The notes: generated by a model not told the origin, from the letters alone. 37,554 nt of DNA from Spirochaeta sp. (GCA_027859055.1 JAQIBO010000379.1:1-37554), one strand, 5' to 3'; shown: positions 1 to 9,556, counted from the first letter of the stretch. Numbers and translations are program-made.

Positions 1-2348
1 TGCCGGCGGTTCGCATCGACGGCCAGCCGCATGCCGAACCCATACTCGGCATTATCCTCAAAGAGGCTGTTTGCCCAGATCGGACCGTAGCCCTTGCTGT
101 CGGTGGTGTAGGGGACCGCCGGGAACGTCCCGCCGTAAATCGACGAACATCCGGTTGCGTTGGCGATCATCATCCGGTCACCGTACAGTTGTGAGATCAG
201 ATGGATGTAGGGAACCTCACCGCACCCCATGCAGCTTCCGGGGTATTCGAAATACGCCTCGTCCCACTGGACGTCCATATTCTGGGTGAGCTCGTTCTTT
301 GCCGCCCATTTGGTGATAACCGGTCCGGGACGACCGCCCTGTTCTATTCGTTTGGTTCCGGTGGGAATGCGACCGTCAACGGGCATCTCCGCCACGGTGA
401 TTTGATCACCTTTCATGCGCCAGATCGGTTCGACGATTTTCTTGCCGAACTCGCTTCCGTCTTCCGGTACGAGGACGGTGTCTTCCACGGACTTCTCGGC
501 CTTTTTCGGTACCGGTACCTCCTGAACAGCGTCAACCGCCATGTCGATCGCCTTCCAGTTCTGCTCAACGATCTCTTTGCCCTTCTTGATAAACTGCTTT
601 TCAACGTACTTCTTGACCAGTTCAATCGCTTTATCCGGGTCGATCACCTTGGCAAGCTTGAAGAACGCAACCTGCATAACCGTGTTGATCCGGTTGCCGA
701 GGCCCGCTTCTTTGGCGAGCTTGAAGCCATCGATCGCAAAGACCTTGACGTTCTTTTCGATGATCTCGTCCTGCATCTTCTTCGTGAAGTTATTGAAGAC
801 GTTCTCCGGCTCCTCGGTGGTGTTAATCAGGAACGTGCCGCCATCGGCAATTCCCTCAAGGATGTCGAACCGACCGATGTACTGGGGACGGTGAAGTGCG
901 ATGAACTCACTCTTGGTGAGCAGATACTCCGACCTGATCGGTTTGTTTCCGAAGCGCAGGTGGCTGACGGTGTAACCGCCGGACTTGTTGGAGTCGTAGC
1001 TGAAGTACGCCTGGGCGTACATGTCCGTCTCGGTACCGATGATCTTGATCGAGTTCTTGTTGGCACTGACGGTACCGTCGGAACCGTAGCCCCAGAACTT
1101 GCAGCGGACGATACCGTCCTGCTCCACATCGATGTTCTCTTTAACCGGAATGCTCTTATTGGAGAGGTCGTCGGTGATTCCCACGGTGAAGTCGTGGAAC
1201 GCCGCGCCATCAACGTGATCGTAGACCGCATTGACCATCGCCGGAGTGAACTCTTTGCTCGACAGACCGTAACGGCCACCGATAATCTCGATGTTGCGTC
1301 CGACCAGCGTCTGGACGATGTCCAGATACAGCGGTTCTCCCGGTGCTCCCGGCTCTTTGGTGCGATCCAGAACGGCGATCTTTTTGACCGACTCGGGGAT
1401 CACCTTGCGGAGATCTTCACCGGACCAGGGGCGGTAGAGGCGTACGATGACCGCACCAACCTTTTCACCCTTTTTGACCAGGTGCTCAACCGTCTCTTTG
1501 ACAGTATCCATGCCGCTGCCCATACCGACGACGATCTTCTCGGCATCGGGTGCGCCGATGTATTCGAAGAGGTCGTAGCTGCGACCGGTCTTCTTTTCGA
1601 ACATCTTCATGTATTTGCGGACGATTTCCGGCGTGGCGGCGTAGTAATTGTTGACCGTCTCACGTCCCTGGAAGTAGACGTCCGGGTTCTGCGCGCCGAC
1701 TTTAACCATCGGGTCTTCCGGACGCAGTCCGACTTTCCGGAAATCCTCGACGTACTTCATGTCCAGCATCGACCGGAGCGTCTCGTAGTCCAGTTCCTCG
1801 ATTTTCTGAATCGAGTGACTGGTTCGGAACCCGTCGAAAAAGTGAACGAAGGGAATCCGGGACTCCAGCGAGGCAAGGTGTGCGACCGCGGCGAGGTCCT
1901 GCGCTTCCTGCACGTTGTTACTGGCGAGGAGGCCAAAACCGGTCTGGCGTACGCCCATCACGTCTGAATGGTCGCCGAAGATCGACAGGGACTGAGCCGC
2001 AATCGAACGGGCGGAGACGTGGAACACCGTCGGCAAGAGTTCACCGGCGATCTTGTACATGTTGGGGATCATCAACAGCAGCCCCTGGCTGGCGGTGTAG
2101 GTGGTGGTCAGGGCGCCCCCGGTCAGGGATCCGTGCACCGCACCGGCCGCACCGGCCTCACTCTGCATCTCGATGATTTCGAGGGTCTGGCCGAACAGGT
2201 TCTTTTTGCCCTGTGCCGCCCAGGCATCAGCGTGTTCACCCATCGGTGAACTGGGTGTGATCGGGAAAATCGCCGCAACTTCGCTGAACGCGTACGCGAT
2301 CCGCGACGCTGCTTCGTTCCCGTCGATCATAATAAAATTCTTTGACAT
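1..2348 (-). CDS. nifJ: Pyruvate:ferredoxin (flavodoxin) oxidoreductase, 3' end outside window; ferredoxin domain apparently absent
   Basis: Oxidises pyruvate with CoA to acetyl-CoA and CO2, passing electrons to ferredoxin or flavodoxin in the cytoplasm. 782 codons are present; the family is usually about 1170-1200 residues. The N-terminus (MSKNFIMIDGNEAASRIAYA) is the TPP pyrimidine-binding domain; a transketolase-C-like domain, the gamma domain and an EKR-like linker (MPVDGRIPTGT) follow. The reading then passes within about 35 residues to the TPP domain (SCMGCGEVPYIH, NATGCSSIYGG). In the usual fused enzyme some 120-150 residues with two CxxCxxC(x)nC cluster motifs lie between these points; I re-read codons 620-720 and found none. 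Start ATG at 2348 follows GAAGGAAG at good spacing. The gene is open at the left edge. A 588-codon open frame on the opposite strand is a codon-bias shadow. Confidence 0.95.
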   Translation of the reverse strand, partial: MSKNFIMIDGNEAASRIAYAFSEVAAIFPITPSSPMGEHADAWAAQGKKNLFGQTLEIIEMQSEAGAAGAVHGSLTGGALTTTYTASQGLLLMIPNMYKIAGELLPTVFHVSARSIAAQSLSIFGDHSDVMGVRQTGFGLLASNNVQEAQDLAAVAHLASLESRIPFVHFFDGFRTSHSIQKIEELDYETLRSMLDMKYVEDFRKVGLRPEDPMVKVGAQNPDVYFQGRETVNNYYAATPEIVRKYMKMFEKKTGRSYDLFEYIGAPDAEKIVVGMGSGMDTVKETVEHLVKKGEKVGAVIVRLYRPWSGEDLRKVIPESVKKIAVLDRTKEPGAPGEPLYLDIVQTLVGRNIEIIGGRYGLSSKEFTPAMVNAVYDHVDGAAFHDFTVGITDDLSNKSIPVKENIDVEQDGIVRCKFWGYGSDGTVSANKNSIKIIGTETDMYAQAYFSYDSNKSGGYTVSHLRFGNKPIRSEYLLTKSEFIALHRPQYIGRFDILEGIADGGTFLINTTEEPENVFNNFTKKMQDEIIEKNVKVFAIDGFKLAKEAGLGNRINTVMQVAFFKLAKVIDPDKAIELVKKYVEKQFIKKGKEIVEQNWKAIDMAVDAVQEVPVPKKAEKSVEDTVLVPEDGSEFGKKIVEPIWRMKGDQITVAEMPVDGRIPTGTKRIEQGGRPGPVITKWAAKNELTQNMDVQWDEAYFEYPGSCMGCGEVPYIHLISQLYGDRMMIANATGCSSIYGGTFPAVPYTTDSKGYGPIWANSLFEDNAEYGFGMRLAVDANRR

Positions 2349-2438
2349 ACTGCTTCCTTCTGATAACAGGATTTTCTCCGCGCCCCAACCCTGTGTTGGT
2401 GCGAGAAGAAGGACTTGTTAGGGAGAATTGCTTTCCCA

Positions 2439-2467
2439 ACTATAGACCGTTCACGCTTTTCTTGCAA
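2439..2467 (-). promoter_or_regulatory. Predicted sigma-70 promoter of nifJ
   Basis: On the minus strand, TTGCAA (2467-2462) and TATAGT (2444-2439) are separated by exactly 17 bases. The predicted start leaves a leader of about 85 bases before the nifJ ATG, with a conventional Shine-Dalgarno. Prediction from consensus only. Confidence 0.6.
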
Positions 2468-2507
2468 GTATAAGTCACCCCTTGTGCGTGTTATTGTACC
2501 GAATTTC

Positions 2508-2518
2508 ACGATAATCGT
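2508..2518. promoter_or_regulatory. Small palindrome upstream of the nifJ promoter
   Basis: ACGAT-A-ATCGT is an 11-base perfect palindrome about 40 bases upstream of the nifJ -35 element, in an AT-rich stretch. It is placed where an activator or repressor might bind, but a single palindrome of this size can occur by chance. Confidence 0.25.
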
Positions 2519-2587
2519 ATTTTGTTTATAAATCCTCTCAGCAATAACCGGGCGCTTTTCATATGAGTCGAGCTGCGTACGTCTCAC

Positions 2588-4279
2588 TTACTCGTACAGG
2601 AGCCGCTGGTATTCCAGGGTTGCAAAGCGGCGCAGAATCGCCTCCCGGGGACTCTCGGTGCGCGGCGGTTCGTTCGCCGGTTCCGGCGTCGCTCCGTGGC
2701 GGTCCCGGGGCGATTCCGGCGCCGGGGCGTCCGCGTTCAGTTCAGCGATGACCCGTTCCACCACCGACGCGTGTGCCCGGGGGCCGAACTGTTCCTTCAC
2801 CGGGGCGGTTTCCGTCACCGGCGTCTCAAGAGCGGAGTTGATCTCCGCAAGGAGCGTACCGTTGAGCGTCTGCACCTCCGTGAGAAACGCGGGGTCCCGG
2901 CGCAGATCCTGGAGCAGGACGTATTGCATGTGGGGCAGCAGGTACGAGAACTCCAGCGTATCACCACCAATCGAACGCTCGAGCTGCCGGTACAGTTCGT
3001 CGATCGCGTCGTCGGGAACGGTGCCTTGCAGCCGGTCGATCCGTTCCTCATATCGGAACCGGAGTAACGCCGCCGGGCCGGAAAGACTGGGAGAGCGGTC
3101 GGGAACGCGGATCGCGTTGTACAGCGCGTGCGGGTGGCGCCGGTAGAGGCCGATTATGTCTCCCATGATATCGAGCTGCCGGGCGACCAGGGGCAGGCCC
3201 AGCACCAGCGGTGAGATGTACTGGTAGCCGAAGCCCTCCTGCACGGAGCTGGATATGATCGCGTCGGCGCTGCGCTGGAGCTCCTCAAAGCTGATCCCGT
3301 GCTCGGCGATCGTCGTCCCGATACCAAACAGTCCGGGAATCGTTCCGTCGCGAAACGCCTCGGCGACCATCGCGGAGTAGCGCTTCTCCTGCTGGGACAC
3401 TCCCGGCAGGGTGACGACAAGGGATGCGGGTACATCCTGCAGCATCGTAATGAGCGCCGCCTCAAAAACGTTTTTCCGACGGATTGAGCGAACCGGATAC
3501 AGAAACAGACGATCCTCCGGCGCATAGCGGGGAAACTCGGTGCCGTAGCGTTCCGCAAGGGTTGTTCGCAGCAAAGGTGTTCCGGATCGGTCGGCCGGAC
3601 CGGAAGGACCGGCGGATTGGACCGGATTGGGAAGGTAGGTGACCGGACCGACCCCGGCCTCAACGAGTATGTCCCGATCCCGGGAGTTGATCACGGCGTA
3701 GTGCACGTTGGGCCGGCGGGGGTACATCTCTCCGACACCGGCGGCCTCAAGGAAGCGGAGGTTGGCGTACCTGCTGCACTCGGGAAAGTCGTGGATGTGA
3801 AAGACGATCCGTTGGTTCGGGTGGGTTGCGGCTACCTGCAGTAACGCCCGGGTGAACGCCGGGTTTTTTCCGATGTGGTGTTTGTGGACCCACCAGATCC
3901 GCTCGGTGCCGCCGAACCGCTGGAGGAGCTCGTCGGCGATGCGCGTTGCCAGCACCTCCGCTCCAGCGGCAACCGCCTCCGTCGATACCTGGCCGACCGG
4001 TCCCGGCGCGGGAATTTCATCGTGCGGTGCCGACGCCCCCGGCTGTGATGCCGGCTGTTCCGCGTATTCGGCGAGGCGCTGCCGGGAGATGTAGCCGATC
4101 GTCGGCATCAGTTCGAGCGGTACCGATGACGGCAGCGAGAGATTCTCCGGCTGGGAACTTGTCACTACGCGAACCCGGTCTACCGTGTCCACAAAGGTGT
4201 TAATCGCTGCCGCCATCTGCTCGATTACTCCGGTGACACCGCCGGGAAGCAAATGGTAATGAAAAATGACGAGTTCCAC
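2588..4279 (-). CDS. GT-B fold glycosyltransferase (GT4-like), acceptor unknown
   Basis: 563-residue cytoplasmic protein with no membrane segment. The N-terminus (HYHLLPGGVTGVIEQM) is the Rossmann-type acceptor domain with the glycine loop seen in GT4 enzymes. The C-terminal donor domain has PVRSIRRKN (about 262-270; basic residues that usually contact the donor phosphates) and SSSVQEGFGYQYISPL (343-358), equivalent to the E-x7-E loop. The first Glu (E348) is kept but the second position is Ser. There are Ala/Pro-rich insertions around 73-105 and in the last 60 residues. Start GTG at 4279 is set by GGGAG eight bases upstream. It diverges from a glucosylglycerate phosphorylase, so a role in glucosylglycerate or a derivative such as mannosylglucosylglycerate is a reasonable inference, but donor and acceptor cannot be read from sequence. 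Confidence 0.8.
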   Translation of the reverse strand: MELVIFHYHLLPGGVTGVIEQMAAAINTFVDTVDRVRVVTSSQPENLSLPSSVPLELMPTIGYISRQRLAEYAEQPASQPGASAPHDEIPAPGPVGQVSTEAVAAGAEVLATRIADELLQRFGGTERIWWVHKHHIGKNPAFTRALLQVAATHPNQRIVFHIHDFPECSRYANLRFLEAAGVGEMYPRRPNVHYAVINSRDRDILVEAGVGPVTYLPNPVQSAGPSGPADRSGTPLLRTTLAERYGTEFPRYAPEDRLFLYPVRSIRRKNVFEAALITMLQDVPASLVVTLPGVSQQEKRYSAMVAEAFRDGTIPGLFGIGTTIAEHGISFEELQRSADAIISSSVQEGFGYQYISPLVLGLPLVARQLDIMGDIIGLYRRHPHALYNAIRVPDRSPSLSGPAALLRFRYEERIDRLQGTVPDDAIDELYRQLERSIGGDTLEFSYLLPHMQYVLLQDLRRDPAFLTEVQTLNGTLLAEINSALETPVTETAPVKEQFGPRAHASVVERVIAELNADAPAPESPRDRHGATPEPANEPPRTESPREAILRRFATLEYQRLLYE

Positions 4280-4299
4280 CGATCTTCTCCCGAAAAAAA

Positions 4300-4328
4300 T
4301 TGCGGCATCGCCGCGGGTACTCTATTCT
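4300..4328 (+). promoter_or_regulatory. Predicted promoter of the phosphorylase gene, giving a leaderless mRNA
   Basis: TTGCGG (4300-4305), 17-base spacer, TATTCT (4323-4328). Seven bases separate the -10 from the ATG at 4336, so transcription should start at or next to the initiation codon. No Shine-Dalgarno precedes that ATG. Confidence 0.55.
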
Positions 4329-4352
4329 TGTGGGTATGGACGCACATGTAAA
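4324..4352 (-). promoter_or_regulatory. Possible promoter of the glycosyltransferase gene
   Basis: Minus strand TTTACA (4352-4347), 17-base spacer, AAGAAT (4329-4324). The -10 is a moderate match. It overlaps the predicted -10 of the divergent phosphorylase gene, so the two promoters would compete for polymerase. Confidence 0.35.
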
Positions 4353-6177
4353 GCAACTGGTTGAGGAAATCTACCCCGATCATCCGGAACTTGCCGCGGA
4401 TGTCATGAACGTTGTGGAGCGCCACCGCGCTGCGGTCGCCGCCCATCGTGACGGGTTTGCCGACAGTGCCGGCGCGTTTCCCCTTTCGGCCGACGACGCG
4501 ATTCTGATCAGCTACGGTGACAGTTTCCGTGGCCCCGATGCGCCGCCGCTGCGCTATCTGTACCGGTTTCTGGATGAGCTATGCGAGGATACCGTCTCCG
4601 GCGTGCATATTCTCCCGTTTTCTCCCTACTCCTCGGACGATGGATTCTCGGTGATCGACTACCGGGAAATTGATCCCGCGCTGGGTACGTGGGACGACGT
4701 GGAGGCGATCGCCGCGGAGTTCCGGCTGATGGCGGATCTGGTACTCAACCACTGCTCCGCACAGGGGCCGTGGTTTCAGGCGTTTCTCAACGGAGCGGCG
4801 CCGTACGACACCTACTTCATCACCGCCGATCCGAACACCGATCTCAGCATGGTTGTGCGGCCCCGCGCCCTGCCGCTGCTGACTGAGTTTGAAACGGCGC
4901 GCGGTACCGAGCACGTCTGGACAACCTTTTCCGCCGATCAGGTGGACCTTAACTGGGAAAGCCCACCGGTGCTCCTTGATATGCTGGACGTGTTTCTCTC
5001 CTACCTCGGGCACGGGGCGCAGATCGTCCGCCTCGACGCGATCGCCTATCTGTGGAAGGAGATCGGTCACAGTTGTATCCACCATCCCAATACCCACCGG
5101 ATCGTCAAGCTGTTCCGCCGGGCGATGGAGCTGGTGGACCCGGCGAGCATCCTGATTACCGAAACCAACGTGCCCCACGCGGAGAACATCTCTTACTTCG
5201 GTGACGGCGACGAAGCGCACATGGTGTACAACTTCCCGTTGCCGCCGCTCCTGCTGGATGCGGTATTGCGCAGCGACACCACTCATCTTCAGTCCTGGGC
5301 GGCCGGCCTTGAGGACCCGGGACCGCAGGCGTCGTTTTTCAACTTCTGCGCCAGCCACGACGGAATCGGTCTGCTGCCGACCCACGGTATCCTTGACGAT
5401 GTCGAACGGGAGGCGATGATCGCCACCGTTCAGGAGCGGGGTGGACGCATCTCCTACAAGGCGACCGCCGACGGCAAGATTCCCTATGAAATGAACGTGA
5501 ACTACCTCTCGGCGATCACCGATCCGGCCCTGCCGGCGGGGCAACGGGCGGAAACGTTTCTTGCCGGGCAGGCGGTTATGCTGGCGCTGGCGGGGGTGCC
5601 CGGGATCTATGTGCACAGCCTGATCGGCTCGGAAAACTGGCAGGAGGGGGTGGCGCAGACCGGCGCCAACCGGACGATCAACCGGGAAAAACTGGAGTTC
5701 GCCGCGCTGGAGGAGGAACTGGCGGCAGGCGATACGTTGCGGCCCCTCGTCTTCGAGGGGTACAAGACGCTCCTGCGCGCCCGCGCCGGCGTCGCCGCGT
5801 TTCACCCCAAGAGTCCGCAACAGGTGGTTCCCGGCGACCAGCGTCTGTTTGTTCTCCTGCGCGGCCCGTTTGTGGATCCCGCCGCGGAGAGTGCTGCCCT
5901 GGCCGAGGAAGGTGAGGAGAGCGGCGGCGTCGCCGCCGAAAACAGCGTTCCCCGAATACCGATCTCCGCTGACCCCGGTGCGCCCGAAGCGGTTCTCGCC
6001 ATTCATAACCTCTCCGCCGACGTGGTTGAGTTTCGCGACCGGAAGGACAAGTACCCGTGGCCGGAGGAGGGCGTCCTGCGTGATCTGATAAGTGAGGACA
6101 TCGTCTACCCGACCTCCGAGGGGGCGCTGTTTTCCATCGAACTGGAACCGTATGAGGTGTTGTGGCTGAAGTTTTGA
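4336..6177 (+). CDS. Glucosylglycerate phosphorylase (GH13 subfamily 18, YcjM type)
   Basis: Predicted to split 2-O-alpha-glucosyl-D-glycerate with phosphate into glucose 1-phosphate and D-glycerate. The 613-residue (beta/alpha)8 protein follows E. coli YcjM closely: [11 protein letters not shown] (99-109), DPNTDLS and RPRALPLLT (165-183), and [18 protein letters not shown]. Catalytic residues are D234 ([11 protein letters not shown], nucleophile), E276 (ITETNVPH, acid/base) and D342 (SHDGIG, transition-state stabiliser). The arginine and specificity loops resemble YcjM rather than sucrose phosphorylase, though glucosylglycerol or sucrose 6'-phosphate phosphorylase remain possible. An acidic Ala/Glu-rich insertion at about 527-567 makes it some 50 residues longer than YcjM. 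ATG 4336 is preferred over upstream in-frame codons because the promoter overlaps those. The stop overlaps the next gene's start. Confidence 0.88.
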   Translation: MDAHVKQLVEEIYPDHPELAADVMNVVERHRAAVAAHRDGFADSAGAFPLSADDAILISYGDSFRGPDAPPLRYLYRFLDELCEDTVSGVHILPFSPYSSDDGFSVIDYREIDPALGTWDDVEAIAAEFRLMADLVLNHCSAQGPWFQAFLNGAAPYDTYFITADPNTDLSMVVRPRALPLLTEFETARGTEHVWTTFSADQVDLNWESPPVLLDMLDVFLSYLGHGAQIVRLDAIAYLWKEIGHSCIHHPNTHRIVKLFRRAMELVDPASILITETNVPHAENISYFGDGDEAHMVYNFPLPPLLLDAVLRSDTTHLQSWAAGLEDPGPQASFFNFCASHDGIGLLPTHGILDDVEREAMIATVQERGGRISYKATADGKIPYEMNVNYLSAITDPALPAGQRAETFLAGQAVMLALAGVPGIYVHSLIGSENWQEGVAQTGANRTINREKLEFAALEEELAAGDTLRPLVFEGYKTLLRARAGVAAFHPKSPQQVVPGDQRLFVLLRGPFVDPAAESAALAEEGEESGGVAAENSVPRIPISADPGAPEAVLAIHNLSADVVEFRDRKDKYPWPEEGVLRDLISEDIVYPTSEGALFSIELEPYEVLWLKF

Positions 6178-7487
6178 ACGATGACACGCTGATCGCCGGA
6201 ACAATGTATCGGGAGTGGCTGGAACGGTATCCGCTGCTGGAAGAGATCGTTGCACTCAACGAGGTGACGTGGCTCAATCCGGCGGTGCAGCCGGTGGCGA
6301 CGGTCCTCCCGGAACTGGATGTCGGGACAGGTGATGTGGACGCTGCGGATGCACGGCTCAAGCGGTTTGCGCCGTATATCGCCCGCGCGTTTCCCGAGAC
6401 AGCCGCGGCCGGTGGCGTGATCGAGTCACCCGTGCGGCGGATCGATACTGTATGGCTCAAATGTGATCACGCCCTGCCGATCTCCGGCTCGATCAAGGCG
6501 CGTGGTGGCATTTACGAGGTGCTCGCGTATGCGGAACGGTTGCTTCTCGAGGAGGAGCGCGCCACCGACGTGACGCAGATCGACTACGCCGCGCTTGGCG
6601 AGCCCGCGTATCGGGAGTTTTTCTCCCGGTATTCCATCGCGGTGGGTTCCACCGGCAACCTGGGGCTCTCAATCGGCATTATGGGCGCAAAAATCGGCTT
6701 CTCCGTTACGGTACACATGTCCGCCGACGCCCGCCGGTGGAAAAAGGATCTGCTCCGCAGTCTGGGCGTTACGGTGATTGAGTACGCCGACGACTACAGC
6801 GCCGCCGTTGCCGAAGGGCGCCGACAGGCCGAGGCGGATCCGCACTGCCACTTTGTGGATGACGAAAATTCGGTAACCCTCTTCATGGGATACGCCGTCG
6901 CGGCGCGCCGCCTCGCCGTTCAGTTTGTGGACGCCGGTGTAGTTGTCGACGCGGACCACCCGCTGTACGCATACCTGCCGTGCGGTGTCGGCGGTGGCCC
7001 CGGAGGGGTCGCCTTCGGCCTGAAGCTGGCGTTTGGTGACAGCGTACGCTGCTTCTTCGCGGAACCGACTCACTCGCCGGCGATGCTGCTCGGGCTGTAC
7101 ACCGGCCTTCACGACGAGGTCTGTGTTCAGGATTTCGGTATCGACAACCGGACTGCCGCCGACGGGCTGGCGGTCGGACGCCCCTCCGGGTTTGTCGGGA
7201 AACGGATGCACGCGCTGATCGACGGCGTCTTTACCGTAGACGATGACACGATGTTCCGGGAACTGGCGCTGCTGTATCGGAACGAGGGCATCGCTCTGGA
7301 GCCCTCTGCGTTGGCCGGAATTGTCGGACCGCCTCGGATTACCGCAGCGCTCGGCCGCGTCCGGGGCTCAGCCGGGGATGCCGGTGCGCCGATTCACCTC
7401 GTCTGGTCGACCGGGGGCGGCATGGTTCCCGCGGACCAGATGGCGGAGTATCGCGAAACGGGAGAACGGCTGCTTGCGGGATCGTGA
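6162..7487 (+). CDS. dsdA: D-serine dehydratase (D-serine ammonia-lyase)
   Basis: PLP enzyme converting D-serine to pyruvate and ammonia. The 441-residue product matches DsdA along its length: SGSIKARGG (PLP lysine K112), [12 protein letters not shown] (phosphate/cofactor loop), [28 protein letters not shown] (glycine loop) and FFAEPTHSP. About 13 residues before the PLP lysine are missing relative to E. coli. The start is GTG 6162, 16 bases inside the phosphorylase gene with GAGG just upstream. ATG 6204 would give a product starting where E. coli DsdA starts and is a real alternative. Co-transcription with the phosphorylase is likely. Its pyruvate could feed the PFOR at the left edge (inference). 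Confidence 0.95.
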   Translation: MAEVLNDDTLIAGTMYREWLERYPLLEEIVALNEVTWLNPAVQPVATVLPELDVGTGDVDAADARLKRFAPYIARAFPETAAAGGVIESPVRRIDTVWLKCDHALPISGSIKARGGIYEVLAYAERLLLEEERATDVTQIDYAALGEPAYREFFSRYSIAVGSTGNLGLSIGIMGAKIGFSVTVHMSADARRWKKDLLRSLGVTVIEYADDYSAAVAEGRRQAEADPHCHFVDDENSVTLFMGYAVAARRLAVQFVDAGVVVDADHPLYAYLPCGVGGGPGGVAFGLKLAFGDSVRCFFAEPTHSPAMLLGLYTGLHDEVCVQDFGIDNRTAADGLAVGRPSGFVGKRMHALIDGVFTVDDDTMFRELALLYRNEGIALEPSALAGIVGPPRITAALGRVRGSAGDAGAPIHLVWSTGGGMVPADQMAEYRETGERLLAGS

Positions 7488-8089
7488 GTTCCGGCGAAAC
7501 GACCGATATTGACGGTATGGGATCCTCTGTATCACCACCGAACCACTCCGCCGAGCGCACGCCGGTAACATGTCGGATTACCGTTCTTGCGGTGGTGCTG
7601 TGTGCACTCCTCGCCGCGCCGATCGCCGCGCAGGAGAACGGAGACGCCGGCGGAGCGCCGGCGGGCGCACCTCCCGCTGATGGAGCGCCCGCCGACGCAG
7701 CCGCAGCGGACCCGCTTCCGCCGGACGCACTTGACCCGCCGGCGTGGCCGCGGTCCACGGCGATATACGACACGCCGGACCCCTTTTCCCTCAACGGCTA
7801 CGACGCGCTGCACGCCATCGCACTGCTCAAGCGCGAGCGTCTGCTGATTCGGCGCACCGGTTCATCCCGGGAGATCGTTCCCGTTCGGAGCGTTGAAGCA
7901 CGAGAGGTGGAACCGATAGAGGAGATGCCGCCGCTGCACCGCCGCCGGTACACCCTTATCCTCAACGAGGAGCCGATCGAGTGGGAGCGGATGTATATCG
8001 ATTACGGCGGGCGTCTGCTCAACCTGCAGCTGTTGTTCACCTATCGCAACCAGCGACCGGTTCCGGACGCGCCGTTCGTGCTTGAGTGA
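7484..8089 (+). CDS. Small exported protein of unknown function
   Basis: Unrecognised protein of 201 residues from GTG 7484, which overlaps the dsdA stop by four bases, or 190 residues from ATG 7517. From the second start, a charged N-terminus precedes a hydrophobic run ([19 protein letters not shown]) ending in AxA, a good signal peptide with cleavage near AAQ/E. A low-complexity Ala/Gly/Pro/Asp linker of about 50 residues follows, then a compact region of about 110 residues with several YxxL-type beta-rich stretches and no cysteine after the signal. Codon use fits its neighbours and the overlap supports translation. Probably periplasmic; no function assigned. Confidence 0.75.
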   Translation: MSSGETTDIDGMGSSVSPPNHSAERTPVTCRITVLAVVLCALLAAPIAAQENGDAGGAPAGAPPADGAPADAAAADPLPPDALDPPAWPRSTAIYDTPDPFSLNGYDALHAIALLKRERLLIRRTGSSREIVPVRSVEAREVEPIEEMPPLHRRRYTLILNEEPIEWERMYIDYGGRLLNLQLLFTYRNQRPVPDAPFVLE

Positions 8090-8110
8090 CCGGCGAGAGG
8101 ACTCCTGTGC

Positions 8111-8140
8111 TTGCGTAACTCCCGGGGGACGGGATACAAC
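8111..8140 (+). promoter_or_regulatory. Weak predicted promoter for the RNA methyltransferase gene
   Basis: TTGCGT (8111-8116), 18-base spacer, TACAAC (8135-8140), nine bases before ATG 8150. A start site here would leave a leader of only a few bases. The spacer and -10 are suboptimal. Confidence 0.35.
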
Positions 8141-8149
8141 GGTCCGGCG

Positions 8150-9556
8150 ATGAAAAAAGAACTCCCCAACGTCGAAATTACCGCTGTGGATAGCCGCGGC
8201 CGCGGACGCGGAACCGCGTTAGCCGGCGACGATACCGTCCGTCCCGTCCTGGTGACCGGCGCCTATCCCGGCGACGTGGTGGATGTCCGCGTCCGGCGGC
8301 GCAAGGCCGGAGCGTACCTCGGGGAGGCGGTACAGATGCACCCCGGTACCGGGCCCGCCCGGCGCGATCCGTTTTGTGTGCACTTTGCCGACTGTGGCGG
8401 CTGCACGCTTCAGGATATCACCTACGCCGACCAGCTGCGGTACAAAGCGGCGATCGTCGCCGCTGCATTTCGTGAAATCGACGCAGGCGAGTTTCCCGAC
8501 GCGCATCCGATTCTGCCCGCGCCGGGAGAGGTGCGCTATCGCAACAAACTGGAGTTCTCCTTTGGCGCCCAGCGCTGGCTCTCCGAGGAGGAGATCCTGA
8601 CCGCCGACACGATCCCCGATCGGCGCGGCTTTGGCTTCCACGCCGCCGGGCGCTTTGATCGCGTTATCGATCTGCAGGAATGCCATTTGCAGCCGGAACC
8701 GTCGGAAACGATTCGCGCGTTTGTTCGGGATTACGCGTTTGAACAGGGCCTTACCTTTTACGACGCCCGGGAACATCACGGACTCCTGCGGGTGCTCACG
8801 ATTCGCACCGCTCTGTCCGGAGAGACGATGGTGATTCTGATGTTCGGTGAGGACGACCCGTCGGCGATCGATGCAGTTATGGAAGCGCTTCACACGCGCT
8901 TTCCCGACCTTGCCTCCCTGAACTACGTCGTCAACACCACCCGCAACGACAGTCTCGCCTCCCACGAGGTGGTTCAGTACGCCGGGCAGGCGTGGATTAC
9001 CGAACGGTGCGGGCTGCTCCGGCTGCGCATTCGACCAAAGGCGTTTTATCAGACCAATCCGGAACAGGCGGTCCAATTGTACCGCCGGGCCACGGAACTT
9101 GCGGAACTGACCGGCGACGAACTTGTTTACGATCTGTACTGCGGCATCGGCAGTATCGCTCTTTTTGTGGCGCCGGCGGTCCGGCAGGTGGTCGGGGTTG
9201 AGGTGGTACCCGATGCGGTAACCGCAGCGCAGGAAAACGCGGAGCTCAACGGCATCGAAAACGCCACCTTTGCCGCCGGCGCGGTGGAGACGCTTCTGCC
9301 CGAAATGGTCGCCACCCACGGTCAACCGGATATCGTGTTTGTTGACCCACCGCGGGTTGGACTGCACCCCGCCGCCCGGGCGACACTGCGGCAGATTCTC
9401 CCGGAGCGTATCGTCTACATCAGCTGCAACCCCCGCAGCCAGGCCAGTGATATCGCGGAGCTTTCCGACGTCTACCGCGTCACGGCGATGCAACCGGTGG
9501 ATATGTTTCCCCAGACGCGACACGTGGAAAACATCGCGGTGTTGCACCTCCGTTGA
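8150..9556 (+). CDS. 23S rRNA (uracil-5-)-methyltransferase, RlmD/TrmA family
   Basis: SAM-dependent enzyme making 5-methyluridine in RNA, 468 residues. The order is an N-terminal TRAM-like beta barrel (about 1-60), an iron-sulfur cluster site (FCVHFADCGGC, the Cx5Cx2C spacing, plus a later Cys in QECHLQ), a central RNA-binding domain, and a Rossmann methyltransferase domain with YDLYCGIGSIALF (SAM loop), GVEVVPDA and IVFVDPPRVGL. Catalytic Cys is C426 in YISCNPRSQ, and the C-terminal Glu in HVENIAVL is also conserved. The cluster points to RlmD/RlmCD rather than TrmA, but U1939 versus other target sites cannot be decided here. ATG 8150 matches the family N-terminus; a TTG at 8111 is in frame but lies in the promoter. 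Confidence 0.92.
   Translation: MKKELPNVEITAVDSRGRGRGTALAGDDTVRPVLVTGAYPGDVVDVRVRRRKAGAYLGEAVQMHPGTGPARRDPFCVHFADCGGCTLQDITYADQLRYKAAIVAAAFREIDAGEFPDAHPILPAPGEVRYRNKLEFSFGAQRWLSEEEILTADTIPDRRGFGFHAAGRFDRVIDLQECHLQPEPSETIRAFVRDYAFEQGLTFYDAREHHGLLRVLTIRTALSGETMVILMFGEDDPSAIDAVMEALHTRFPDLASLNYVVNTTRNDSLASHEVVQYAGQAWITERCGLLRLRIRPKAFYQTNPEQAVQLYRRATELAELTGDELVYDLYCGIGSIALFVAPAVRQVVGVEVVPDAVTAAQENAELNGIENATFAAGAVETLLPEMVATHGQPDIVFVDPPRVGLHPAARATLRQILPERIVYISCNPRSQASDIAELSDVYRVTAMQPVDMFPQTRHVENIAVLHLR

Noticed and set aside
201-1967. 588-codon plus-strand open frame
   Set aside because: It lies exactly antisense to nifJ in matching codon register; its product has no family features while the minus strand reads as PFOR. 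A high-GC codon-bias shadow.
4579-6255. 558-codon minus-strand open frame
   Set aside because: Antisense shadow of the glucosylglycerate phosphorylase gene, whose motifs are unambiguous.
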